Of a stretch of 10,408 bases of DNA, positions 1 to 6,698 are shown in pieces. The stretch is taken from the NCBI GenBank assembly GCA_947504795.1, contig CANNJG010000055.1, positions 1 to 10,408 on the forward strand. The letters are read 5' to 3'. The stretch comes from Legionellaceae bacterium. GTDB lineage: Bacteria; Pseudomonadota; Gammaproteobacteria; Legionellales; Legionellaceae. The notes beneath the pieces are model-generated. The model saw nothing but the letters and a program-made list of their open reading frames with translations, was not told where the DNA came from and did not search any database. Positions within the stretch are counted from its first letter, which is position 1. Each line of letters opens with the position of its first letter. The position numbers and the translations under genes were made by a program.

Positions 1-160
1 ACTTTTGACGTGCTTGTTCATTTGTAACAAAAGATTTGATTAGCGAATCTACCTCATTTTTTAATTGTTGCTGTTGTTCTTCACGTTCCCTGTTCCGTCT
101 TTTTTGCTCTACTTGTTCTTCCCTCTTTCTATTTGACTGACGACTCTGACTTGACCCCAT
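1..160 (-). CDS. N-terminal part of a highly charged Gln/Glu/Arg-rich protein, truncated by the window edge
   Basis: An open frame starts at ATG (158-160, minus) and runs 53 codons without a stop to the window edge. An AGGAG ribosome binding site (168-172) sits 7 bases before the start, which supports translation. The first half is unusually rich in Arg, Glu, Gln, Lys and Ser (stretches such as KREEQVEQKRRNREREEQQQ), with no hydrophobic segment or signal peptide. It then becomes more mixed (LKNEVDSLIKSFVTNEQARQK). The composition suggests a long charged helix or coiled coil. I do not recognise the family and no function can be given from this fragment. Its 5' flank is the decayed insertion sequence, so any original promoter has probably been replaced or displaced. 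It may belong to the same accessory segment as the scar beside tRNA-Lys. That it is a real gene is likely but not certain. Confidence 0.6.
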   Translation of the reverse strand, partial: MGSSQSRQSNRKREEQVEQKRRNREREEQQQQLKNEVDSLIKSFVTNEQARQK

Positions 161-178
161 AAATAAACTCCTACACCA

Positions 179-320
179 ACCCAAGATACATTTTATGTGG
201 GAACGCTGAAAGGTGTTGGACGTGTATATCAACCGATCGGGGGACAGTGGTCGTACTCCAATACAAACACTCCTAGATGGTAAACAACTCTGGAAGGAAA
301 AGTTCTTCAACGAAATTTGA
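179..320 (+). pseudogene. IS481-type transposase remnant (two fused fragments, frame-shifted)
   Basis: In one frame, 182-232 reads QDTFYVGTLKGVGRVYQ. This matches my memory of the segment around the first catalytic Asp of IS481-family DDE transposases, where the D of QDTFYVG would be that residue. In another frame, 246-317 ends SGRTPIQTLLDGK followed by QLWKEKFFNEI and TGA. This resembles the C-terminus of the same family (a GRTPMQT-like motif followed by a basic tail). Full-length members are much longer, so most of the core, including the second Asp and the Glu, has been lost. The break lies between about 230 and 246 and also shifts the frame. The product cannot be active. The assignment is from recalled family motifs; a BLASTX search would settle it. 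Confidence 0.7.
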
Positions 321-376
321 CCTGACAGACACCTCTGAAAAACCGACGACTGTCAGATCAAGTTTGAGCCACTACA
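179..376 (+). mobile_element. Decayed IS481-type insertion sequence, internally deleted
   Basis: Two pieces of an IS481-like transposase are read on the plus strand (see the pseudogene entry), followed by a typical short 3' flank. After the transposase stop (318-320) comes an inverted pair, CTGACAG (322-328) and CTGTCAG (350-356). The sequence then runs to what looks like the terminal inverted repeat: read on the minus strand it begins TGTAGTGGCTCAAACTTGAT at 376. A terminus beginning TGT fits IS481-family ends. The left end and the matching left inverted repeat are missing, so no target duplication can be checked. The family call rests on recalled similarity of the protein pieces; the exact outer limits are inferred. 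Confidence 0.65.
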
Positions 377-497
377 CGTTATAACACAAGGCTTCTTCGG
401 AAGCCTTTGTTTTTTGTATTTCCCCACATCTGATATAAATAGCAAGATCTGTTTTTAATAGGGTAACCTTTACAAAAGTACCCACTAAAGTACCCAT
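372..497 (-). pseudogene. Short reading frame ending inside the IS terminus; possible integrase or island-gene start
   Basis: A 41-codon frame begins at ATG (495-497, minus), just beyond the 3' end of tRNA-Lys, and reads MGTLVGTFVK, then VTLLKTDLAIYIRCGEIQ and onward. It ends at a TAG (372-374) that lies within the IS terminal repeat, so the stop is supplied by the IS and the original frame, if coding, was cut there. Position and orientation would suit the first codons of a tRNA-adjacent integrase, but I see no integrase motif. The frame also contains the terminator hairpin at 388-407, which argues against coding. No Shine-Dalgarno sequence is evident. Treat it as a candidate only. Confidence 0.25.
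388..415 (+). terminator. Rho-independent terminator (8-bp stem, UUCG loop)
   Basis: AAGGCTTC (388-395) and GAAGCCTT (400-407) form a perfect 8-bp stem closed by a TTCG tetraloop. The stem is followed by TGTTTTTT (408-415) on the plus strand, the classic layout of an intrinsic terminator for plus-strand transcription. It lies just outside the IS end, so it should stop transcripts leaving the IS remnant before they run antisense into tRNA-Lys. The minus-strand side lacks a T-run (it continues GTGTTATAA), so it is not a good terminator for tRNA transcripts. Confidence 0.8.
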
Positions 498-498
498 T
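475..498. repeat. Tandem 12-bp direct repeat beside tRNA-Lys
   Basis: AAAGTACCCACT (475-486) is followed directly by AAAGTACCCATT (487-498), two copies differing at one base. On the minus strand they read AATGGGTACTTT and AGTGGGTACTTT. They lie about 25 bp past the 3' end of the tRNA. Repeats of this kind next to a tRNA 3' end can be integrase arm-binding sites or attachment-site debris; that reading is inference. Confidence 0.55.
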
Positions 499-521
499 AA
501 AATGGTGGTGACCCCAAAAAA

Positions 522-597
522 TGGTGGGCCGTGTAAGGATCGAACTTACGACCAAGAGATTAAGAGTCTCCTGCTCTACCAGCTGAGCTAACGGCCC
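522..597 (-). tRNA. tRNA-Lys (anticodon CUU)
   Basis: The minus strand folds as a complete 76-nt tRNA. The acceptor stem GGGCCGT (591-597) pairs with ACGGCCC (526-532), followed by discriminator A and an encoded CCA (522-524). The D arm is GCTC...GAGC, and the anticodon stem GGAGA/TCTCT closes a 7-base loop CTCTTAA (560-566). The T arm carries GTTCGATC. The anticodon is CTT (562-564), which reads AAG (Lys). A TACAAT hexamer at 618-623 (minus) could be a -10 box, but no convincing -35 is seen, and read-through from the cytochrome gene 61 bp upstream is possible. Six T residues follow the CCA directly (516-521) and may help termination. The gene appears intact despite the insertion-sequence debris next to its 3' end. 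Confidence 0.96.
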
Positions 598-658
598 GGT
601 GGGTGTTGGACGAGTGGATTGTAACAAATAATTGAGATTAGACCTATAAGATTCTTCC

Positions 659-1201
659 CTATTCAGGCAACATACGCTGCAATATCTTATCTTTATCCAC
701 GACTGCGTGTTTCACGGCAGCGAGAATATGCAAGCTAATAAGGCCAATCAACATAAACGCGATGATTTGATGGGCAAGAAAAAACTGATCAGCTAAAGCT
801 GAATTCGGGGTTAAGCCTGGAATGGGTAAATCAAATAAACCAAAGAATGTTGGCGTATGATTCGATAATACGGACATCACCCATCCTACCAGTGGCATCG
901 CTATCAATAGCCCGTACATAGTATATTGTATAGTATGGGATACGATAACCTCCCAAAGCGGGACGCTCGCTGGCAACGCTGGACGCCCTGAGTGGTGTAA
1001 CCAATAGAGTCGTACGATCATTAAAGCCAATACCGTTATGCCAAATGATTTATGGAGCATAATCGCTAAAGGTTTAATATAGATGTTGAGATCCTCCAAA
1101 AAGAAGCTCCCTGATAACATCATCAATATCACCGATGCAATAATCCAATGTAACAGTTTAGATCCTGCTGAATATGCTTTTACTTTTTTTGCCTTGACCA
1201 T
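659..1201 (-). CDS. Cytochrome b561 (CybB-type diheme membrane protein)
   Basis: This 180-residue integral inner-membrane protein is of the prokaryotic cytochrome b561 family, which carries two b-type hemes and passes electrons between the quinone pool or other membrane donors and acceptors. Four hydrophobic helices are visible (about 17-35, 48-66, 92-112 and 141-162). The four expected heme-ligating histidines fit at H18 (in LLHW), H50 (in LHKSFG), H144 (in AHQ) and H158 (in SLHILAAVKH). The 14-residue spacing of the last pair is typical, as is the KHAVVDKD C-terminus. Length is normal (E. coli CybB is about 176). A start at 1201 has GGGAG about 7 bases upstream. It lies 121 bp downstream of the glutamate dehydrogenase gene with palindromes between, so it may have its own promoter. 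Its physiological partner cannot be told from sequence. Confidence 0.93.
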   Translation of the reverse strand: MVKAKKVKAYSAGSKLLHWIIASVILMMLSGSFFLEDLNIYIKPLAIMLHKSFGITVLALMIVRLYWLHHSGRPALPASVPLWEVIVSHTIQYTMYGLLIAMPLVGWVMSVLSNHTPTFFGLFDLPIPGLTPNSALADQFFLAHQIIAFMLIGLISLHILAAVKHAVVDKDKILQRMLPE

Positions 1202-1236
1202 AGAAACTCCCTGTTAAATGGTTGTAGATTTAAATG

Positions 1237-1265
1237 CGTTATCTCGCGCTCCGCTCAGGATAACG
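1237..1265. repeat. Intergenic palindrome between the GDH and cytochrome b561 genes
   Basis: CGTTATC (1237-1243) and GATAACG (1259-1265) are perfect inverted arms around a short interior, itself able to pair GCG (1246-1248) with CGC (1252-1254). A further GATAACG copy lies at 1315-1321, and a second imperfect pair, GATGCT (1286-1291) with AGCATT (1307-1312), lies in the same spacer. No T-run follows on either strand, so it is not a canonical intrinsic terminator. It may be a dispersed intergenic repeat or an mRNA-stabilising or processing structure. Confidence 0.55.
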
Positions 1266-1322
1266 TGCTATGTCTGAAAACAGTCGATGCTAAGAGAGCC
1301 TGACGCAGCATTCAGATAACGG

Positions 1323-4300
1323 CTAGGTATCAAAACTAAAAAACTCACGCACCGCAACAAAAAACATAGTTGGGCTCAACTTTTCAGTAGTCTTAAACGT
1401 TTTCATCATTTCGTTCCACCGTTCAATTTGCGCAATATTGCGTGCCGCCCATATTTGGAGATGTTGTGTAAATGTTTCACCCTTAGTTTTAGAACCCAAC
1501 ACATGAGTCGTCATCAACCGCTGTTGCATATCCAAATCATCTCGCAATGCTTCTCTTGCCAAAGCTTCCCAATTATTCTCAGTAGCATGAATAATAATTT
1601 GCTCACGCAACCATCCCAAATCTAAAAACTCACCCACGCCGAAAAACGCTTCTGAAGCTTCGGTTATACTGGATTGCGTTTCATGCGCAATATCAACAAT
1701 ATCCATAGCGGCAAACAATCCACGTGTCCTGGTTAATTCTAGCGCCAAAGGCTCCGGCACACCGATGCGGCAATATTTTTCATAATGCTCCTCAAAACGA
1801 GATTGGTAAAGTTCGCCTAAACACCGGGGCAACGTTTCGCGCAAAGCACTCACTTCTTTTTGATACTTCAACACGGCTTGCTCAATATTTAAATGCCCAC
1901 GTTTGGTATTTAAAAACCAACGCGTAGCGCGACGCAGTAGGCGTACATACGTAATCATGAGATTAATCTGATCGTCAGCTTTAATGCAATTGTCAAGAGA
2001 CTCAATGTTCTTCGTGACGCTATCCATATCAAAAACACACCGCGCAATAATATACGCTCTCACAATAGCCGGCATTAAAGCACCGGTTTCAGTTTGCACG
2101 CGATATGCAAATCCAAATCCCATTTCATTCACAATCAAATTGCTGACATTCGTCGCAATAATTTCACGCCTTAACGGATGTTGTTGCATTGCGTCTGTAA
2201 ATTGTTGTTGGAGTGGTTGCGGAAAAGCACGAATTAAATAACGTTTCAAATAGGGATCTTCAGGTAAATCAGAGTCTAAAATGGCTTCCTTCAATAGAAT
2301 TTTGGTATAACACATCAAGACTGCCACTTCAGAGCTGGTTAACCCGACCCCTTGCGCCTTGCGCTCGTGTAAATGTTTGTCGTCTGGCAAACACTCCAAA
2401 TGTCTATCTAATTTTCCACTACGCTGAAGATCATTCAAATAACGGATGTTTAATTCCATGGCACGTACGGCCATAGCCACGGATAAATTAATCGATCGGG
2501 TTTGTAAATAATTGTCACGCAACACTAATTGTGCGACTTCATCGGTCATTTGACTCAGTAGCGTATTGCGTTGCTTGTAAGTTAAATCACCGTTACTCAT
2601 CACCGAATTTAACAAAATTTTAATGTTAACTTCTTTATCCGAACAACTCACCCCCGCGGAATTATCAATAAAATCGGTATAAATTAAGCCCGCATTCAAG
2701 GCATACTCCACACGCGCTAGTTGCGTAAATCCTAAGTTTCCTCCTTCCGCAACAGCTTTTGCGCGAAGTTGTTTCGCATTCACCCGAATGAGGTCATTGG
2801 TGCGATCGCCCGCATCGGCGTTCGTTTCGGATTTGGCTTTTACAAATGTCCCAATCCCACCACTCCACAATAAATCGACGTTCGCCCGTAAGATACTTTT
2901 GAGCAACTCATTGGGTTCGATCGCTTTTTCTTTAAGTCCCAACAGCGTCATCATTTCTGGGGTCACTTCAATCGATTTTGCGAAACGACTAAAAATGCCG
3001 CCTCCCTTAGACATTAATCCCCGATTATAATCCTCCCAAGAAGATCGCGGCAAATTAAATAGGCGCTTACGCTCCTCAAAGCTTTGAGCCGCATCAGGGG
3101 TCGGATCAATGAAAATATGCAGATGATTAAACGCTGCGACTAATTTGATATGGGGGGATAACAACATACCATTACCAAACACATCACCGGCCATATCGCC
3201 AATACCAACCACGGTAAAATCAGTGGTATCAATATCGATGCCGAGAACATAGCAATGTCGATGGACCGATTCCCATGCCCCTCTAGCAGTAATCCCCATC
3301 TTTTTGTGGTCATAGCCAACCGAGCCACCCGATGCAAACGCATCGCCTAACCAAAATTGATATTCCTGGGAAATTTTATTGGCAATATCCGAAAACGTTG
3401 CCGTTCCCTTATCTGCCGCAACAACCAAATAGGCATCATCGCCATCGTAACAAACAACATCGGTTGGTTTTTTAATCTTTCCGGCGACATTATTATCGGT
3501 GATATCTAATAATCCACGGATAAATTGCTGATAGCAACGGATCCCCTCTGCCATAATATCTTCACGTGTCGCGTTGGCTGCAGGCAGTGTCTTCACCACA
3601 AAACCACCTTTGGCGCCATTCGGGACGATCACCGCATTTTTAACTTGTTGTGCTTTCATCAAGCCTAATACTTCTGTTCGGAAATCTTCACGACGGTCTG
3701 ACCAACGCAATCCGCCTCGCGCCACCTTACTTGAACGTAAATGAATGGCTTCGAATTGTGGAGAATATACAAAAATTTCATAAAGCGGATGGGGTTTCGG
3801 CAACCCGGGAATCGCCTTGCTATTCAGCTTGATAGAAATATAGGTTTTAGATTTGCCTTCCGCATCTTTTTGATAATAGTTGGTCCGTAACGTTTCACCG
3901 ATAAACGTCATAAATTGTCGAATGATTTTATCCTCATCCAAATTTGTAACGGTTTCTAACGCTTCCAATATAGATTGCTTGATCGCTTCATAGGCTGTCT
4001 CTTTTTCATTTTTGTGATCTACATTAAAGCGAATATCAAATAGTTCAAACAGTTTTTTTGCTATGCGGGCATGTGACAATAACGCTCTTTCTATATATTC
4101 TTGGCTAAACGTCAAGCCTATTTGTTTGAAATATTTCGCATACATTCTTAACACTGCGACTTGTCGACAGTGCAACCCGGAAGCCAAAATAAGTTGATTA
4201 AATCCATCGTTTTCAGTTTCACCAAACCAAATACTAGCAAAGGCTTGCTGAAACACATCCTTGATTTCATCCATATTTAACGTTTCATGATGCCGATATT

Positions 4301-6161
4301 CTAGAGAGAAATCATTAATCCATGTGGTATGGCCCGCTTCAAATTTCAATAGATAAGGACGCTCAGAAATCGCGCGCAACCCTAAGTTTTCAATAATCGG
4401 CAAGACATCTGACAACGGTATCGTGTTACTGTTTTGATATAATTTTAGCCGATAAATGTCGGTCGTCACATCCAAATGACGATAGAAACTCATCGTTAAA
4501 GGGGTGGTCTCTGACAACTCCTCAATATGACTAATGTCTATTACAGCGGTTCTCGGGGAAAAACTCGCTTTATAAACGGGAGGAAATGTAATCTTATAAG
4601 TTCCATATAACTGCCCAGCCTTTTCTTCTCCGACTGACTCAGTGAGCAGTTGATGCAAATCATCCAACCAAGAACGGCCCACTTCCACAAGTTTACTTTC
4701 AATCTCTTTATAATCAAATTCAACCGGCTTAGTCGGATCAATACGGACCATAAAATGGATTCGAGCCATGACCGATTCAGAGAAATTCGTCGTAAATGTA
4801 GCATTGGTGGCGTGAAAACAATCGACCAACACGTGTTGCATTTCTGTCCTAAGATCCGAGTTATATAAATCTTTAGGGACATATACTAAACACGAAATAA
4901 ACCGATGATACATGTCTAAACGCGAGAACATACGAATACGCCGGCGTTCTTGCATGTAAAAAATCCCCATAGAAATATTTAATAATTCTTCTGACGATCC
5001 TTGGATCAAGTCATCTCGGGGTAACGTTTCTAAAATATTCAACAATATTCTACCCGCATGGCTGCGCGAGTTAAGTTTTGATTGCTCAAGAATAGAGGCT
5101 ACTTTATGCCTTAAAAACGGAATTTGGACAGGGTTGGAGTTATAAGCAGCAGAGGTATACAACCCCAAAATACGCCGCTCTCCAATCACTTCACCGGTCT
5201 GATTAAAGCGTTTCACCCCTACATAATCGGTATACGCATCACGATGAATACTGGATAATGTGTCGGTTTTGGAAGCAACTAAAATCTGTGTGGAAAGTAC
5301 TTGTTCCTGAGTTTGGGGAGTGGCCACAGCAACATTAAAACTACTCCCTTTGCTTAATCCATCACGCAACACACCATAACCTGTGTTCGGGACAGGTTGC
5401 AACGTTATGTCTTTTTTATCGCGGACTAACGCATAATCTCGCATACCGATGAAAGTGAAATGATGGTCTTCCATCCAATTTAAGAAGGCTTTGGTTTCTT
5501 CAATCTCTTCAGTGTTAATCGTCTTCGGGGCGTTGTCTAACTCTATGGTAATCCCACCTATTCGATCACGCATGACTTGCCAATCATCCACAACCGCCCT
5601 ATTTTCAATCAGAACCTGATGCAATCGACCCTCAATTTCTGCTAGAACTTTGGGATTGGTTTGACGCTCAATTTTCAGCAAAATCGGCGCTTCGAGAAGC
5701 GTATGGGCGACTGGTTCACCCTCGCGATTTAAGATAGCCGTGATATGATGCTGCGCATCGCGAGTCAGACGAATGCCGCCCATGTGGACAGTCAAGTACA
5801 GTCCTAATCCTAAGCGCTTTATCACAATTCGTAAGGAATCGACCAAAAAAGCCATATCATCACAAATTATCTCCACAATGGTATGGGTACTCTGCCAACC
5901 ATGTTGTTCGAATGTCGGATTATAAACTTTAATTTTAGATTGTTCAGGCTGACGTTCTTCCATTAACGCCCAAAGGTTGAGAACAAGTCCATACAAATCT
6001 TCGATACTCGATTCTTTGAGATCATCTAATGAAATAGTGGCAAAGAATTGCTTAACAAACTCTCCGCATAACCCCGCTTGTGTTTTATTAAGTTTTTTTT
6101 CAAAATGATCGACAACGGCCTGAATAATGTTATTTTTTTCTTCTTCATACAACTTGGACAT
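1323..6161 (-). CDS. NAD-specific glutamate dehydrogenase, large (~180 kDa) type
   Basis: This 1612-residue enzyme belongs to the large bacterial NAD-GDH family (Pseudomonas GdhB and Streptomyces GDH type). It oxidatively deaminates L-glutamate to 2-oxoglutarate and ammonia in the cytosol, a catabolic role. The long N-terminal half (about 1-750) corresponds to the regulatory ACT-like region of the family. The catalytic core shows RGGLRWSDRREDF (815-827) and PNGAKGG (847-853, probable catalytic Lys851). The dinucleotide-binding segment is VVGIGDMAGDVFGNG (984-998), followed by SGGIGTF (1100-1106) and EGGNLGFTQ (from 1139). A helical C-terminal domain follows. Length matches the family (about 1600), with no frameshift or truncation. 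The start at 6161 has a perfect AGGAGG (6169-6174) 7 bases upstream. It begins 24 bp after the transpeptidase gene, implying co-transcription. Other enzymes of the family are allosterically controlled; the effector cannot be read here. Confidence 0.97.
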   Translation of the reverse strand: MSKLYEEEKNNIIQAVVDHFEKKLNKTQAGLCGEFVKQFFATISLDDLKESSIEDLYGLVLNLWALMEERQPEQSKIKVYNPTFEQHGWQSTHTIVEIICDDMAFLVDSLRIVIKRLGLGLYLTVHMGGIRLTRDAQHHITAILNREGEPVAHTLLEAPILLKIERQTNPKVLAEIEGRLHQVLIENRAVVDDWQVMRDRIGGITIELDNAPKTINTEEIEETKAFLNWMEDHHFTFIGMRDYALVRDKKDITLQPVPNTGYGVLRDGLSKGSSFNVAVATPQTQEQVLSTQILVASKTDTLSSIHRDAYTDYVGVKRFNQTGEVIGERRILGLYTSAAYNSNPVQIPFLRHKVASILEQSKLNSRSHAGRILLNILETLPRDDLIQGSSEELLNISMGIFYMQERRRIRMFSRLDMYHRFISCLVYVPKDLYNSDLRTEMQHVLVDCFHATNATFTTNFSESVMARIHFMVRIDPTKPVEFDYKEIESKLVEVGRSWLDDLHQLLTESVGEEKAGQLYGTYKITFPPVYKASFSPRTAVIDISHIEELSETTPLTMSFYRHLDVTTDIYRLKLYQNSNTIPLSDVLPIIENLGLRAISERPYLLKFEAGHTTWINDFSLEYRHHETLNMDEIKDVFQQAFASIWFGETENDGFNQLILASGLHCRQVAVLRMYAKYFKQIGLTFSQEYIERALLSHARIAKKLFELFDIRFNVDHKNEKETAYEAIKQSILEALETVTNLDEDKIIRQFMTFIGETLRTNYYQKDAEGKSKTYISIKLNSKAIPGLPKPHPLYEIFVYSPQFEAIHLRSSKVARGGLRWSDRREDFRTEVLGLMKAQQVKNAVIVPNGAKGGFVVKTLPAANATREDIMAEGIRCYQQFIRGLLDITDNNVAGKIKKPTDVVCYDGDDAYLVVAADKGTATFSDIANKISQEYQFWLGDAFASGGSVGYDHKKMGITARGAWESVHRHCYVLGIDIDTTDFTVVGIGDMAGDVFGNGMLLSPHIKLVAAFNHLHIFIDPTPDAAQSFEERKRLFNLPRSSWEDYNRGLMSKGGGIFSRFAKSIEVTPEMMTLLGLKEKAIEPNELLKSILRANVDLLWSGGIGTFVKAKSETNADAGDRTNDLIRVNAKQLRAKAVAEGGNLGFTQLARVEYALNAGLIYTDFIDNSAGVSCSDKEVNIKILLNSVMSNGDLTYKQRNTLLSQMTDEVAQLVLRDNYLQTRSINLSVAMAVRAMELNIRYLNDLQRSGKLDRHLECLPDDKHLHERKAQGVGLTSSEVAVLMCYTKILLKEAILDSDLPEDPYLKRYLIRAFPQPLQQQFTDAMQQHPLRREIIATNVSNLIVNEMGFGFAYRVQTETGALMPAIVRAYIIARCVFDMDSVTKNIESLDNCIKADDQINLMITYVRLLRRATRWFLNTKRGHLNIEQAVLKYQKEVSALRETLPRCLGELYQSRFEEHYEKYCRIGVPEPLALELTRTRGLFAAMDIVDIAHETQSSITEASEAFFGVGEFLDLGWLREQIIIHATENNWEALAREALRDDLDMQQRLMTTHVLGSKTKGETFTQHLQIWAARNIAQIERWNEMMKTFKTTEKLSPTMFFVAVREFFSFDT

Positions 6162-6185
6162 ACAACAACCTCCTGAAATTGCGAT

Positions 6186-6698
6186 CTATTGTACACAAAC
6201 TCGCGTCCCAACGCTAACCCATTGCGCTAAATCGATCACAGCCGTATTCGACATACGAATACACCCTTTGGAGACGGGTGTCCCTAAAGCCACCTCATCT
6301 GAAGTACCATGAATATAAATGTATCGGCTAAGCGTATCGACATCACCGCCTCGGTTCCGTCCAGGTTCTAAGCCATCTAACTGAAGAATGCGTGTTAAAA
6401 TCCAATCTTTCTCCGGATTTGCTTGGGCGAAAGCAGCGCTATAAATTGCATCGGTGCTCTGTCGCGACACAAAAACACTATTAAGCGGCGCATTCAAGCC
6501 TAAAACAGCATAAATTGCATGCCAACCCCGAGGAGTGCAGCCACTCCCTAAACGCTCGCCTAATCCATTTTTAGCCGTAGAAACAAGATATGTGTCTATC
6601 AAGACATCCCGCTGGTAACAATAGAGTTTTTGTGAAGTCGCATCGACTAAAATAAACCGATCATTCGCTTGCGAAGGCGGCTCATCCTTTGAATTCAT
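6186..6698 (-). CDS. YkuD-domain L,D-transpeptidase-like protein without a signal peptide
   Basis: This 170-residue protein is essentially one YkuD (L,D-transpeptidase) domain. The fold start is FILVDATSQKLYCYQ (15-29). The active-site region is IHGTSDEVALGTP then SKGCIRMSN, giving His130 and the nucleophile Cys146, with Arg148 two residues on. The usual SHGC motif is SKGC here (Lys144 in place of His), a variant I have seen in family members. Such enzymes form 3-3 crosslinks in peptidoglycan or attach lipoproteins in the periplasm, yet the N-terminus (MNSKDEPPSQANDR) is polar with no signal peptide or membrane anchor. An unusual export route, an upstream start, or a cytosolic role are open options. 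The ATG overlaps the end of the aldehyde dehydrogenase gene by 17 bp, with GGTGG just upstream as a weak ribosome site, consistent with translational coupling. Confidence 0.88.
   Translation of the reverse strand: MNSKDEPPSQANDRFILVDATSQKLYCYQRDVLIDTYLVSTAKNGLGERLGSGCTPRGWHAIYAVLGLNAPLNSVFVSRQSTDAIYSAAFAQANPEKDWILTRILQLDGLEPGRNRGGDVDTLSRYIYIHGTSDEVALGTPVSKGCIRMSNTAVIDLAQWVSVGTRVCVQ

Noticed and set aside
379..627. 82-codon minus-strand frame across the tRNA
   Set aside because: It reads straight through tRNA-Lys (the GPLAQLVEQETLNLLVVSS stretch is the well-known false translation of a tRNA) and has no other support.
618..646. Promoter for tRNA-Lys with TACAAT as -10
   Set aside because: The -10 is acceptable, but the hexamer at the right distance (TAGGTC) does not resemble a -35, so it was left as a remark rather than a feature.
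4541..4882. 113-codon minus-strand frame and other frames inside the GDH gene
   Set aside because: They lie wholly within the intact glutamate dehydrogenase frame, lack family resemblance, and are explained as out-of-frame shadows.
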